A DNA stretch of 64,000 nt from NCBI GenBank assembly GCA_965223235.1, contig CBDCVV010000005.1, forward strand, positions 124,001-188,000, in the 5' to 3' direction. The notes beneath the pieces are model-generated. The model was not told where the DNA came from. It saw only the letters and a program-made list of their open reading frames with translations, and ran no database searches. Made by a program: the position numbers and the translations under genes. This stretch comes from UBA2589 sp965223235. Lineage in GTDB: Bacteria; Gemmatimonadota; Gemmatimonadetes; Longimicrobiales; Gaopeijiaceae. Shown here piece by piece: positions 53,179 to 62,223 of the stretch; the first letter of the stretch is position 1, and every line of letters starts with the position of its first letter.

Positions 53179-54186
53179 TCAGGCCGCTTGGGCCCGAACG
53201 TCGAGTGCCAGGAGCCACGTCTCGATAAAGTGCTCGTCCTTACTCTTCAGCCCGCTCGCCTTCAGCATCCGGTCGACGTGCAGGAGACCGGCCAACGCGT
53301 CGTCGACCTCCGACACCGTCCACCTGCGAGCTTGCCCCGCTACCCGCTTGGCCACCCACTTCTGGTGATAGGGCAACGCAGACTCCAATGCGCTCTGTCC
53401 GCTGCCCGCCGCGATCCCGAGCCTGAGGAGATGCGTCGTGAGACCGATCACGAGACTCACTCCGGAGTCACCTTGACCGATAAGGACCGGTAGCGCCGCC
53501 CGCGCTTCTTCGAAGCGACGGTCCCCGACGAGATCGAACCAGCGCCACCGATCTTGGGACGGAAGCTTCGTCCCTGCGGCATCCACGTCTTCTCTCGTGA
53601 TGACCCCTCGATCACCGACGAAGTCGGCGAGCTTGTCGATCTCCTGCGAGAGCACGCCCAGGTTGGGACCCACGGCGGCTCCGAGCGCCTGTGCTGCCTC
53701 CGGCTCGAAGTCGAGGTCATGCTCCTCGCGGGCGCGATTCATGAGCCAGCCCGGGACATCGGCATCGCTAATCGCGCGGAACTCTACGGATCGAGCATGC
53801 TTCGCTAGCTCTCGGTAGAACTTCGCCTTCGATCCGGATGGCACCGTGGCGCTGAGAATGAGAGCAAGGCCGGGAGGCGGGTTCTGCGCGGTCCGTACGA
53901 GGACCTCGCGTGCGTGCTTCGATGACGCGAGCCCCTCGACCCCACGCACCACCACGACCCGGAACTCGGCCATCATCGGAGGAGTGGCGATGAGCGAAGC
54001 GAGCGTCTCTGCGTCGACCTCGGCGCCCCGCACCGGGTCGTAGTTGAAGTCCTTGGTTCCCTCGTCCAGATGGGCCGCGACCAACTCGCGTACACACACA
54101 TCCTTACGGAAGTGGTCTTCACCATGGAGGTAGAAGACGCCACCGCGCTCGCTACCGAGGGCAGGGACCGAAGAGAGCGACGTCAC
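53179..54186 (-). CDS. holA: DNA polymerase III subunit delta
   Basis: A 335-residue protein (GTG start) of the HolA family, the clamp-loader wrench that opens the beta clamp. Matching features are FYLHGEDHFRKDVCVREL at the N-terminus (the clamp-contact region), a degenerate AAA+ fold without a working P-loop, RVVVVRGVEGLASSKHARE, the PGWLMNRAREEHDLDFEPEAAQAL stretch, LSQEIDKLADFVGD, and the collar domain at the end. Length is usual for the family. It lies between the anti-sigma factor gene (20 bases upstream) and the SPOR gene. Confidence 0.92.
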   Translation of the reverse strand: MTSLSSVPALGSERGGVFYLHGEDHFRKDVCVRELVAAHLDEGTKDFNYDPVRGAEVDAETLASLIATPPMMAEFRVVVVRGVEGLASSKHAREVLVRTAQNPPPGLALILSATVPSGSKAKFYRELAKHARSVEFRAISDADVPGWLMNRAREEHDLDFEPEAAQALGAAVGPNLGVLSQEIDKLADFVGDRGVITREDVDAAGTKLPSQDRWRWFDLVGDRRFEEARAALPVLIGQGDSGVSLVIGLTTHLLRLGIAAGSGQSALESALPYHQKWVAKRVAGQARRWTVSEVDDALAGLLHVDRMLKASGLKSKDEHFIETWLLALDVRAQAA

Positions 54187-54205
54187 CTAGATCTGCGCGT
54201 GAGGC

Positions 54206-54754
54206 CTAGTGATCCGTCTGACTGGCTCGTCTGGCTCGCATTCGCCGATCGTGGCGCTGCGACAAGGGCGTGTACTCATACAGCACCGCTCCCTCCCACA
54301 AGCCGTCGTCCAGCTCCCCCGACTTGTCACTGAAGGTACCAGGGGGCGAGGAAGCCGGTTGGAAGGGCCCCTCGGTGAGATTCCGATCGAGTACCACGGG
54401 TGACACGTCCGAGCGGGCGCCACCAGAGAAGACCATCGGGGACCAAGCCACCGCGGTCAGGAGGAGGGCGATCCCCAATACCGTCATCGCCGGAGTCCCC
54501 GACGCTCCGTGGCCCGCGAGCACACGTTCATCATCGACGTGGAAGAGCCGATGGCGAAGCCGCGGACCGAAGTCTTCGTGCAGCTCCGGCTCCGGCAGCG
54601 CACGCAGTACTTCGGCGCCGTGTACGATCACGTTGCGATACCGGCCGCACGTCGCGCACCCCTCGAGGTGTGCGTCGATCGCTGCCGCCTCTTGCTCGTC
54701 CGTCCTGCCGTCCAGGTAGTCCGTGAAGTGGCGAACCACATCAGAACAATTCAT
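54206..54754 (-). CDS. Zinc-finger anti-sigma factor, membrane-bound
   Basis: Start set at ATG 54754 (GGAGG eight bases upstream); 182 residues. The ZAS motif His29-x3-Cys33-x2-Cys36 (DAHLEGCATC) with Cys3 completes a zinc site, typical of RseA/RsrA-like anti-sigma factors. One membrane helix follows at about 88-106 (MTVLGIALLLTAVAWSPMVF), with a periplasmic tail of about 75 residues. It lies just downstream of the ECF sigma factor gene and should bind that sigma at the membrane and release it on a signal. A terminator between the two genes suggests the anti-sigma is made at a lower level or from its own promoter. Confidence 0.85.
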   Translation of the reverse strand: MNCSDVVRHFTDYLDGRTDEQEAAAIDAHLEGCATCGRYRNVIVHGAEVLRALPEPELHEDFGPRLRHRLFHVDDERVLAGHGASGTPAMTVLGIALLLTAVAWSPMVFSGGARSDVSPVVLDRNLTEGPFQPASSPPGTFSDKSGELDDGLWEGAVLYEYTPLSQRHDRRMRARRASQTDH

Positions 54755-54862
54755 CCAACGACCTCCGAAACGGTCTCGTGCCCTTCGGCGCAAATCCGTG
54801 CCCGTAAAAACCCGCGCTCGTGTGATACTGCCCGACCACGACAGGGTTCCACTCGACGAAGA

Positions 54863-54892
54863 AGCCCCTGCCGGATTCCTCCGGCAGGGGCT
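54863..54892 (-). terminator. Terminator after the ECF sigma factor gene
   Basis: A perfect 13-bp stem AGCCCCTGCCGGA/TCCGGCAGGGGCT with a 4-base loop is followed on the minus strand by TTCTTCGTC. It lies 44 bases after the sigma factor stop and about 110 bases before the anti-sigma ATG. Confidence 0.75.
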
Positions 54893-54935
54893 CGTCTCGC
54901 GTACGCACACCATTCTTTCGCGTCTGGCATCACCC

Positions 54936-55589
54936 CTAGTCAATCATCGGGGCAATAATGTGCGCGAAGTTGTTCCGCGCCCGATTCAGGCGGCTCTTCA
55001 CGGTGCCGAGGTTGCACCCCGTGATGTCTGCGATCTCTTCGTACGTCTTCCCTTCCATCTCACGAAGGACGAATACGATCCTGTGGTGCTCGGGCAGCTG
55101 GTTCACCGCCTCCTCGACCTTGGCCCGCAGATGTCGCTTCCGGAAGAGATCATCGGGCTTGTACTGGGTGTCCTCCCACTCCAGCGGCCGATGGTCGGCA
55201 TCCCAATGCTTCTTCAGCGTCTGGAAGAGAACGAGAGGGTTCCGAGAGCGGTTGCGTAGCTCGTTCTTCGCAAGATTGCTCGCGATCGTGTAAATCCACG
55301 TCGAGAACTTCTTCGTCTGGTCGAAGCGGTGGAGGTGTCTGTACACCCTGACGAAGGTCTCTTGGACCAGGTCCTGACCTCGCTCCCGATCGCCGATGGT
55401 CCGGTAGACGAAGTTCAGAAGCCGCTGGTCGTACCTTTCGACCAACTCACCGAAGGCGCGCGGGTCCCCGTCGAGGGAGGCCTGCACGACCTCTGAATCG
55501 CTCATTTCGCCCAGCTTGCGTCGATGGTTCCGAGCCTCGCTCGGTACCAGCTGCAACTCCGTCTTTTCCTTCGCTTGTGCCCTAGCCAC
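54936..55589 (-). CDS. ECF RNA polymerase sigma factor (RpoE-like)
   Basis: The GTG at 55589 has GAGGAGG five bases upstream and gives 217 residues. Region 2 is at about 45-115 (AFGELVERYDQRLLNFVYR; DLVQETFVRVYRHLHRFDQ; FSTWIYTIASNLAKNELR) and region 4 at about 155-212 (LPEHHRIVFVLREMEGKTYEEIADITGC; GTVKSRLNRARNNF). The linker WDADHRPLEWEDTQYKPDDLF is acidic and extended. About 28 Lys/Glu-rich residues precede region 2. It is a group IV sigma factor controlled by the adjacent membrane anti-sigma factor. A sigma-54-type promoter about 63 bases upstream of the start implies a cascade in which sigma-54 controls an ECF sigma. Confidence 0.92.
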   Translation of the reverse strand: MARAQAKEKTELQLVPSEARNHRRKLGEMSDSEVVQASLDGDPRAFGELVERYDQRLLNFVYRTIGDRERGQDLVQETFVRVYRHLHRFDQTKKFSTWIYTIASNLAKNELRNRSRNPLVLFQTLKKHWDADHRPLEWEDTQYKPDDLFRKRHLRAKVEEAVNQLPEHHRIVFVLREMEGKTYEEIADITGCNLGTVKSRLNRARNNFAHIIAPMID

Positions 55590-55651
55590 GGTTCCTCCTC
55601 GTTGGCGACCCGCCGTTTCGGCAGATGCACTGCACACTCGACTCTCCTAGG

Positions 55652-55667
55652 TGCAGAGCTCGTGCCA
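55652..55667 (-). promoter_or_regulatory. Sigma-54-type promoter for the ECF sigma factor gene
   Basis: The minus strand reads TGGCACGAGCTCTGCA: full TGGCACG at -24 and CTGCA at -12 with the invariant GG and GC correctly spaced. It is the best match to the consensus in this window. Transcription would start near 55640, 50 bases before the GTG. The -24 element is one arm of a palindrome, GTGCCAAGTGGCAC (55662-55675). Confidence 0.75.
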
Positions 55668-55706
55668 AGTGGCACACCCCGCCGTTTCTCGGGGAATCGA
55701 GCCCTA

Positions 55707-55797
55707 CCGTCCTATCTATGGGACGCTTCACCCGCCCCGATTAGGACATGCTGGCAGGAATGGGCCGTCCTATATGGTCTGATACGTAGGTAGGACG
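55707..55797. promoter_or_regulatory. Repeated CCGTCCTAT boxes upstream of the sigma-54-type promoter
   Basis: CCGTCCTAT occurs at 55707-55715 and again at 55765-55773, 58 bases apart. Inverted partial copies lie at TTAGGACAT (55741-55749) and GTAGGTAGGACG (55786-55797). They lie 40-130 bases upstream of the -24 element, the range where enhancer-binding proteins sit. The rest of this 226-base gap shows nothing else recognisable. Confidence 0.45.
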
Positions 55798-55815
55798 TTC
55801 GGGTTGCAACGAAGG

Positions 55816-57180
55816 TCACGCGGTCGGGGAGACGACCTCCACAGGACCCAGCTCCGCTTCTTCGAGGGGCCCGGCGAGCTCCTCCGCGTTTCCGACGACG
55901 ACAATCTGCGCTTCTTCCGGCCGGATGTACTTGCGCGCCGCGCCGGCGGCTTCGTCACGGGTGACCGACCTCACGACGTCTCGATAGCGATCGAAGTGAT
56001 CATCCGGCAGGCCGAAGACCACGAGCTGGCTGATCCGTGTCGCAACCTGTCCCGCGGTCTCGAGCTGGAGACCGAACACGCCCGCCGAGTAGTCTCTCGC
56101 GGCCGCGACCTCTTCTTCTGTCGGCCCCTCTCCGGCCATGGTCTCGACCTCGTGCATGATCTCTTTCGCCGCTGAAGCGGTCACGTCGGTTCCCACGGCG
56201 GTCGACACCTGGAAGGGCCCAGGGTGCGTGCGGAAGGTGAAGCGCGACCGAACCCCATAGGTAAAGCCGTTCCGCTCCCGGAGGTTGAGGTTGAGACGGC
56301 TGGTGAACATGCCACCCAACACCATGTTCGCGATCGAAAGCGGGTAGTACTCGGGGATCGAGCGTGCAGCCCCGACGTGGCCGACTCGCAGCTCGCTCTG
56401 AACGGAGCCTTCCCGATGCACGAGCCACACGCGTCGGTCGCGGTAGGCAGCGCTGATGTCGACCTCGGTCTTGAGCGAGGGAGCACCGGTCCAACTTCCC
56501 ATTCGCTCGGTCACCAGGCCCGCGACCTCGTCCGGATCCACATCGCCAACGACGATCAGCCCGCCGTGCTCCGGCCGATAGTTCGCGTGCGCGAAGCCGC
56601 GAAGCGTGTCCCGAGAGATCGAGCGCACCGATTCCTCGGTGCCGTCCACAGAACGTGCATACGGCACTCCGGGGGCGAAGTATCTCGTCCGCGCGTAGTC
56701 CGTTGCCAAGCTCGTCGGACTCATTCTCCTCTGACGAATCTGAGCGAGTTGCTGGTCTCGAGCGCGAGTCACCTCTACTTCGGGGAAGTCCGGCTCCAAC
56801 ACCATCTCGGCGAGAATCCCCAAGGCATCGGGGAGACGATCGGCGAGGCACGACAGCCCGAGACTCGTTCCTTCCCATCCGGCGCTCGCCGAGACCCGAG
56901 CCCCGATTCGCTCCAGAGCTCGCGCAAGCTCGGATCCGGTCCTCCGCTTGGACCCCCCTTCCAAGGTGTCCGCGGTGAGTACGGCGGTTCCAGCCGCCTC
57001 TGGAGACAACGAAGTCTCGCCGGCTCGCATGAAGAGATGGACACTCACGATCGGGAGCCGGGACATCCGCCCGACTCGAAGATCCAGGCCGTTCGGTAAC
57101 GAACGACGCACGACCTCGGGGAAGTCGAACGCCCTGGGCTTTCCACCCATCGGCGGGGTGCTGCGGTCGAGGACGCTCAC
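55816..57180 (-). CDS. M16 peptidase-like protein, non-catalytic partner
   Basis: A 454-residue protein with two M16 half-domains. The zinc motif HxxEH is lost: the matching segment reads AVLTADTLEGGS. The substrate-side Arg/Tyr motif is kept in RNGFTYGVRSRF. This is the usual split of a heterodimeric M16B peptidase, in which one subunit has HxxEH and the other the R/Y pair. Its GTG start overlaps the stop of the catalytic subunit gene upstream (GTGA). It has no clear signal peptide. Confidence 0.88.
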   Translation of the reverse strand: MSVLDRSTPPMGGKPRAFDFPEVVRRSLPNGLDLRVGRMSRLPIVSVHLFMRAGETSLSPEAAGTAVLTADTLEGGSKRRTGSELARALERIGARVSASAGWEGTSLGLSCLADRLPDALGILAEMVLEPDFPEVEVTRARDQQLAQIRQRRMSPTSLATDYARTRYFAPGVPYARSVDGTEESVRSISRDTLRGFAHANYRPEHGGLIVVGDVDPDEVAGLVTERMGSWTGAPSLKTEVDISAAYRDRRVWLVHREGSVQSELRVGHVGAARSIPEYYPLSIANMVLGGMFTSRLNLNLRERNGFTYGVRSRFTFRTHPGPFQVSTAVGTDVTASAAKEIMHEVETMAGEGPTEEEVAAARDYSAGVFGLQLETAGQVATRISQLVVFGLPDDHFDRYRDVVRSVTRDEAAGAARKYIRPEEAQIVVVGNAEELAGPLEEAELGPVEVVSPTA

Positions 57181-58454
57181 CGGGAGGCCTCCGGTTGGTA
57201 GGTGACAATCGCGCGGTTGTCCGGCCCCATCTGCTCATCGACGAACGTACGGATCTGATCGAGCGTGACGGCTCTCAATCGGTCGAGTTCTCCGTTGAGT
57301 CGCCCGGGGTCGTCGAAGTAGAGGTCGAACATCGAGAGGAGGTCGGCTCGCTCCGCGACTCGCTCCAGAGTGCGAACCAGATCCGTCTCCGTGAGCGCGA
57401 TGGCACGGTCGATCTCCTGTTGCTCTGCATTCGTGAGTGCCTCGATCTCCTCGATCATCGCCTTCTCGATCTCTTCAGGGTCGCCGTCGGGGTAACCCGT
57501 GGCCCACACGAGAAGCATCGACGCGCCCGTGAGGAGTGGGTACACGTACGTCATGACGCTCTTCGCCACACGGCGCTCCCGCACGAGCCGTTCGTACAGT
57601 CGAGAAGCACGGCCCATACCCAGCAGGCCTCGGGCGACCTCGGCGACGGCGAAGTCGGTGCTCGAGTAGGGGGGCGTCCGAAATGCCATGATGACCCGCG
57701 GCAATGGAACATCGGAGACGATGTGGTCGCGTACGGTCTCCCCGATCTTGAGAGGGAGAGCCGGAGTCCCCGGTAGAGGGGGCACATCGGCGCCCTTCGG
57801 AATCTCCCCGAAGTAACGGTCGATCAGACCCAGCGCCGCCTCGGGATCGAAGTCACCGGCCAACGTCAGGACCGCGTTGTTCGGCGTGTAGAACGTCTCG
57901 AAGAAGTCGGCCACGTCGTCGAGGGTCGCGGCGTCGATGTCCTCCATCGATCCGATCACCGTATGGCGATACGGGTGGTCGCTCGGATACACCAGCCGCT
58001 GGACTCGCTCACTCCAGTCTCCGTAGGGCTGATTGTCGTACCGCTGCCGCTTCTCGTTCTTCACCACATCCCGTTGGTTGTCGAGCTTCTCCTGGGTCAT
58101 CGCGGGGAGCATCCAACCCATCCGGTCGGACTCGAGCCATAGCGTGAGCTCGAGCTGCTCGGCCGGCACGGTCTCGAAGTAGTTCGTGCGGTCGAACCAC
58201 GTCGTGGCGTTCAGGGAGCCACCGACTCGTTCGATGAGTTCGAAGTGACGATTCTTCGGCACGTGCGCCGACCCCTGAAACATCATGTGCTCGAAGAGGT
58301 GCGCGAATCCGGTCCGACCCTGGATCTCGTTCCTCGAGCCGACACCGTACCAGAGGTTGGTCGCGACGATCGGCACAGTGGGGTCGGGCGCGAGCACGAC
58401 CTTGAGGCCGTTATCGAGACGGTAGCGTTCGAAGGCGATAGAAAGCTGGCTCAC
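57177..58454 (-). CDS. M16 zinc peptidase, catalytic subunit
   Basis: The start chosen is GTG 58454 (CGGAG upstream), giving 425 residues; the frame is open to 58577, but those codons overlap the TPR gene. The catalytic motif is His52-x2-Glu55-His56 in HLFEHMMFQ, with the third zinc ligand Glu134 in VVKNEKRQRYDNQPYG. The C-terminal half (VRDHIVSDVPLPRVIMAFRTPP) is the second M16 domain. It should degrade or process peptides within a closed chamber formed with the partner encoded downstream. It lies in the operon gpmI-TPR-M16-M16. Confidence 0.92.
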   Translation of the reverse strand: MSQLSIAFERYRLDNGLKVVLAPDPTVPIVATNLWYGVGSRNEIQGRTGFAHLFEHMMFQGSAHVPKNRHFELIERVGGSLNATTWFDRTNYFETVPAEQLELTLWLESDRMGWMLPAMTQEKLDNQRDVVKNEKRQRYDNQPYGDWSERVQRLVYPSDHPYRHTVIGSMEDIDAATLDDVADFFETFYTPNNAVLTLAGDFDPEAALGLIDRYFGEIPKGADVPPLPGTPALPLKIGETVRDHIVSDVPLPRVIMAFRTPPYSSTDFAVAEVARGLLGMGRASRLYERLVRERRVAKSVMTYVYPLLTGASMLLVWATGYPDGDPEEIEKAMIEEIEALTNAEQQEIDRAIALTETDLVRTLERVAERADLLSMFDLYFDDPGRLNGELDRLRAVTLDQIRTFVDEQMGPDNRAIVTYQPEASR

Positions 58455-58500
58455 AGCCGCTCCGATGCATGAGGCAAAGAGTTGGGCACGAAGTTCATCC

Positions 58501-59340
58501 TTACGGTCGTTGGGCGAGGCGAGTTCTGAGTGCATCCGGAGCGATCTCTTCGGCGAGCAACGCGCCCGACGCCTCATGCCCCCCGTCGAGTCGATCTTCG
58601 ACGGCGGTCACGAGAGCCAAATCGACATCGTCGGCCCGCATGCGCGCGCGCTCCAGCATTTCGTAAGCGATCCCATCACGCCCCGTCGCGGCGGCCGCCA
58701 ACGCAGCACAGAGTTGTGCTTCGACATCATCGTCGCGAAGGCGCGCGCCTGCGACGAGCTCCCCGACAGCCTCATCCATCCGGTCATCTTCGAGTAGAAC
58801 CAACCCGAACACGACACGCGACCACCCGTCTTCTGGGTCGAGTCGGACAGCATCCGCCAAGGAGTCCGTGGCCCCATCCCAACTCGACGCCATCGCGAGG
58901 GCCGCTCCCAGCTCATAGGCAGCCTGCGGGTCCTCGGGATCGATCTCCCGAGCCGCTCCGAGCTCCACGAGCGCCTGCTCCATCAGGCCCTCGCGAGCGA
59001 GGTAGGCGCCGTACAAGAGGCGACCGAGCAGTACCTCAGGCGCCGTGAGCGCAGCCGCGCGGAGGGCCTGCTCTGCATCGGGGTCGTCGAAGGCAGCGAT
59101 CCCGTTGCCCGCGGTGGCGAGCACATACGGGTCATCAGGCTCGAGGGCGAGCACCCTCTTGAAACGATCGTAAGCCACGCCCTCCATCCCCAACTCCCGC
59201 TCTGCAACACCCAGCCAGCAGTGCACGGTGGGGTCTTCGGCGAAGTCCTCGAGATGATCTCGCAGGAGTTCCGCGACCCCTGCCCAGTCCTCTTCGTCGG
59301 CCAGCGACAGTGCGCGCTCCAGCAGCGTGTCACGGTCCAT
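58501..59340 (-). CDS. TPR-repeat protein
   Basis: A 279-residue protein made almost wholly of TPR-like helix pairs (DWAGVAELLRDHLEDFAEDPTV; LGVAERELGMEGVAYDRF; LLYGAYLAREGLMEQALVELG; DPEDPQAAYELGAALAMA). It is strongly acidic, with no signal peptide or membrane helix, so it is likely a cytoplasmic scaffold. It begins 3 bases after the gpmI stop, so is co-translated with it, and precedes the two M16 genes. Partner proteins are unknown. Confidence 0.82.
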   Translation of the reverse strand: MDRDTLLERALSLADEEDWAGVAELLRDHLEDFAEDPTVHCWLGVAERELGMEGVAYDRFKRVLALEPDDPYVLATAGNGIAAFDDPDAEQALRAAALTAPEVLLGRLLYGAYLAREGLMEQALVELGAAREIDPEDPQAAYELGAALAMASSWDGATDSLADAVRLDPEDGWSRVVFGLVLLEDDRMDEAVGELVAGARLRDDDVEAQLCAALAAAATGRDGIAYEMLERARMRADDVDLALVTAVEDRLDGGHEASGALLAEEIAPDALRTRLAQRP

Positions 59341-59343
59341 GGC

Positions 59344-60954
59344 TTAGTCGCTCCCGCCCGATGGGGTTACTTCGCGCGCAGCGAGCCGCGGCCCGAGATC
59401 CCGCCCCGTCATCGCATCAGGCCGAGATAAACCCATATATCCGAGCACCGTCGGGGCGACGTCGGCGAGCCGCGCATCCGTCACGCCGTCGCTGACCCGC
59501 TCTCGACTCCCTCCCTCGATGTGCGCTTCGCGTGGATCGTACACCATGAAGTCGACGGGCTCGGTCGTGTGCGCCGTGTGGGGGGTCCCGTCGTCGGCGA
59601 TCATCTTCTCGCAGTTTCCGTGGTCCGCCGTGACCAAGACGACCCACTCGGGGCGCTCATCCACGGCGTCCAGGATCTCTCCCAGGCACCGATCCACGGC
59701 CTCGACGGCTTGCACCGCCGCCGGGATCACCCCGGTGTGACCGACCATGTCCGGGTTCGCGAAGTTCACCAGGATGAAGTCGAACCCTTCGTCGAGACCA
59801 CGTATCACGGCATCCCGCACCGCCGGCGCGCTCATCTCGGGCTGGAGGTCGTACGTCGCGACCTTCGGGGATGGCAGGAGGGTCCGCTCTTCGCCCTCCC
59901 ACGGTGATTCTTCGCCACCGTTGAAGAAGTAGGTGACGTGCGCGTACTTCTCCGTCTCGGCGACCTTCAGCTGGCGCTTCCCACACGCGGCCAAGTGCTC
60001 GGAGAGCCCCGACCGGACGTGCTCGGGTGCGAACGCCACCTGGACGGTGAGATCGTCGTCGTACTCCGTCATGGTCACCACCCGGGACGGCAACGCTCCC
60101 CCTCGCTCAAAACCATCGAAGTCTTCGTCCGTGAGCGCGGTCGCCAGCTGTCGCATGCGGTCGGCCCGGAAGTTCATCATGAGGAGCACGTCGTCCTTCT
60201 TCACGCCGTGTTCCGCAACACCTCGGAATCCCGTCGGCTCCAAGAACTCGTCGGTGGTCCCCGCCTCGTAGCTCTCGGTGAGAAAGTCGAGATCGCCCTC
60301 GCGCTCGACCCAGTGGTCCGCCGCCCCTCGAACGATGAGGTCGAAGCCGCGACGTGTACGCTCCCAGCGGCGGTCTCGATCCATCGTCCAATACCGCCCA
60401 CACACCGTCGCAATCCGCCAACGCTCACTCCTCGAGCACGCGTCGTCCAATGCACGCAGATAGTCGGGAGCACCGGTAGGAGATGTGTCGCGTCCGTCGG
60501 TGATGCAGTGCAGGTGCACACCAACATCCTCGGGCAAGATGTCGAGGAGCGCCTGGAAGTGTCGGATGTGGCTATGCACGCCCCCATCGGAGACGAGTCC
60601 GACGATGTGGAGTATCGAATCACGGCTCCGAAGGTGATCCAAGATCTCCGACAAGCCGAGCTGTTGGCCGAATGTCCCGGTGGCGATAGCGCGGTCGACC
60701 CGAGCGATGTCTTGGTACACCACCCGCCCCGCGCCGAGGTTGAGATGCCCGACCTCTGAATTTCCCATCTGTCCCGCGGGCAGCCCGACGTCTTCACCCG
60801 AACACGCCAACCGGGTACGCGGCACCTCATCGTAGAGGCGGCGATACGTCGGAGCGTCTGCCACTTCGATCGCGTTGCCCGGGTCCGCCTCGGCGGGGAA
60901 TTCGGAATGACCCCAGCCATCGAGAATGGCGAGAAGGACGGGTCTCATGGACAT
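59344..60954 (-). CDS. gpmI: 2,3-bisphosphoglycerate-independent phosphoglycerate mutase
   Basis: A 536-residue enzyme that interconverts 3- and 2-phosphoglycerate in glycolysis with two manganese ions. The N-terminal metal Asp12 is in LAILDGWG, the phospho-acceptor Ser66 in GQMGNSEVGHLNLGAGR, the substrate loop is in HLHCITDGRDTSP, and the metal-binding C-terminal motifs are FVNFANPDMVGHTG and VLVTADHGNCEKM. Two nearby ATGs (60954 and 60948) are possible; the first has GGAG five bases upstream. It is divergent from the aminotransferase gene and heads the operon with the TPR and M16 genes. Confidence 0.96.
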   Translation of the reverse strand: MSMRPVLLAILDGWGHSEFPAEADPGNAIEVADAPTYRRLYDEVPRTRLACSGEDVGLPAGQMGNSEVGHLNLGAGRVVYQDIARVDRAIATGTFGQQLGLSEILDHLRSRDSILHIVGLVSDGGVHSHIRHFQALLDILPEDVGVHLHCITDGRDTSPTGAPDYLRALDDACSRSERWRIATVCGRYWTMDRDRRWERTRRGFDLIVRGAADHWVEREGDLDFLTESYEAGTTDEFLEPTGFRGVAEHGVKKDDVLLMMNFRADRMRQLATALTDEDFDGFERGGALPSRVVTMTEYDDDLTVQVAFAPEHVRSGLSEHLAACGKRQLKVAETEKYAHVTYFFNGGEESPWEGEERTLLPSPKVATYDLQPEMSAPAVRDAVIRGLDEGFDFILVNFANPDMVGHTGVIPAAVQAVEAVDRCLGEILDAVDERPEWVVLVTADHGNCEKMIADDGTPHTAHTTEPVDFMVYDPREAHIEGGSRERVSDGVTDARLADVAPTVLGYMGLSRPDAMTGRDLGPRLAAREVTPSGGSD

Positions 60955-61098
60955 AGGCTCCGGTGAGGGAATGGCTCCGCAATCTCGCGCACTTTCGACC
61001 GGACTTCCATCGGGCCGGCCAGCGGCTCTCGAAAGCCATTTACTTCATTGCCCGAGGCACCTAGCATCGGTCGAACTCAGACTCGACGGAGGTGCATC

Positions 61099-62223
61099 GT
61101 GCAGTATCAGCCTTTCCACATGGAACGGTGGCAATCCACCTACGAGCACCGCGTGGACATCAACCTCTCGGAGAGTGGTGTTCATCCGCTGACCGTCGCC
61201 GAGCTCCTCGAACTGGCCAACGAGGAAGTCGATCTCGGACAGACGCTGTTGGGGTACGGACAGTCCAACGGTTCCGATGAACTTCGCGACCTCGTCGCCG
61301 GGCAGTACCCCGGCGCCACCGAGGCATCCGTCCTTGCAACGATCGGCGGCGCAGAAGCGAACTTCACCTGTTTCTGGCAACTCTTCCAAGACGACGCGAA
61401 GGCCGCCGTGGTCCTTCCCACATACGGCCAGGTCCCCGGGCTCCTGGACTCCTTCGGCAGCCGGATCTTGCCCGTCCATCTTCGAGAAGCGGCCGGTTGG
61501 CAGCCGGACCTGGATCAGTTGGAGGATGCCCTCCGCGACGGCGCATCGTTCCTCTTGGTCACCAACCCCAACAACCCGACCGGAGCAGCCCTCTCCCCGG
61601 AGTCGATGGAGGCGATCGGCACGCTGACTGCGCAGTACGGAGCTTGGATCTTGGCCGACGAGGTCTACGCAGGCGCCGAGACGGGGAGTGACCGGACACC
61701 GTCGTTCTGGGGGGCGCACGACCGGGTCTTGGTCACGAATTCCCTCTCGAAGGCGTACGGACTCCCCGGACTTCGGCTCGGATGGGTGGTGGGTCCGGCT
61801 TCCCTGGTCGGGGAGCTGTGGGGCCGCACCGACTACACCACGATCGCGCCCGCCTCACTCTCCGACCAACTCGCCTGTGTCGCCCTTCGACCCGAGACTC
61901 GGTCACGCATCGGGGAGCGGACTCGGAGCATCGTCAGGAAGAACCTCGGGGTGCTCGAGGAGTGGATGGCGGCTCAAGACGGCCGCTTCCGATACCGGGC
62001 ACCGGATGCGGGAGCGATCTGCTACACCCACTACGACGCCCCCATCGGATCGACCGACTTCGCCGAGAAGCTGAGGACCGAGCACTCTGTCCTTGTCGTG
62101 CCGGGAGACCACTTCGGGATGGATCACTACCTGCGTCTCGGCTTCGGGAACCCTGAAGCCGAGTTGCTGGAAGGCCTCCGGAGAGTCCGAGTAGCGTTCG
62201 ATGAGCTGGCCGTGCCGGCATGA
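61099..62223 (+). CDS. PLP-dependent class I/II aminotransferase
   Basis: Start at GTG 61099 with GGAGG seven bases upstream; 374 residues. A fold-type I PLP enzyme: the PLP-stacking region is TIGGAEANFTCFWQL, the NPNNPTG motif is at about 158-164, Asp/Tyr in ILADEVYAG, Schiff-base Lys218 in NSLSKAYGLPGLRLGW, and the substrate-carboxylate Arg in LRLGFGNPE. The N-terminus (MERWQSTYEHRVDINLSESG) resembles the branch that includes capreomycidine synthase-like enzymes. The actual substrate is unknown. The stop overlaps the start of a D-amino-acid deacylase-like gene (ATGA), which suggests a shared amino acid pathway. Confidence 0.85.
   Translation: MQYQPFHMERWQSTYEHRVDINLSESGVHPLTVAELLELANEEVDLGQTLLGYGQSNGSDELRDLVAGQYPGATEASVLATIGGAEANFTCFWQLFQDDAKAAVVLPTYGQVPGLLDSFGSRILPVHLREAAGWQPDLDQLEDALRDGASFLLVTNPNNPTGAALSPESMEAIGTLTAQYGAWILADEVYAGAETGSDRTPSFWGAHDRVLVTNSLSKAYGLPGLRLGWVVGPASLVGELWGRTDYTTIAPASLSDQLACVALRPETRSRIGERTRSIVRKNLGVLEEWMAAQDGRFRYRAPDAGAICYTHYDAPIGSTDFAEKLRTEHSVLVVPGDHFGMDHYLRLGFGNPEAELLEGLRRVRVAFDELAVPA

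Noticed and set aside
55662..55675. Second, plus-strand sigma-54 promoter from the other arm of the palindrome
   Set aside because: The plus-strand TGGCAC is not followed by a TGC at the required spacing and no plus-strand gene follows.
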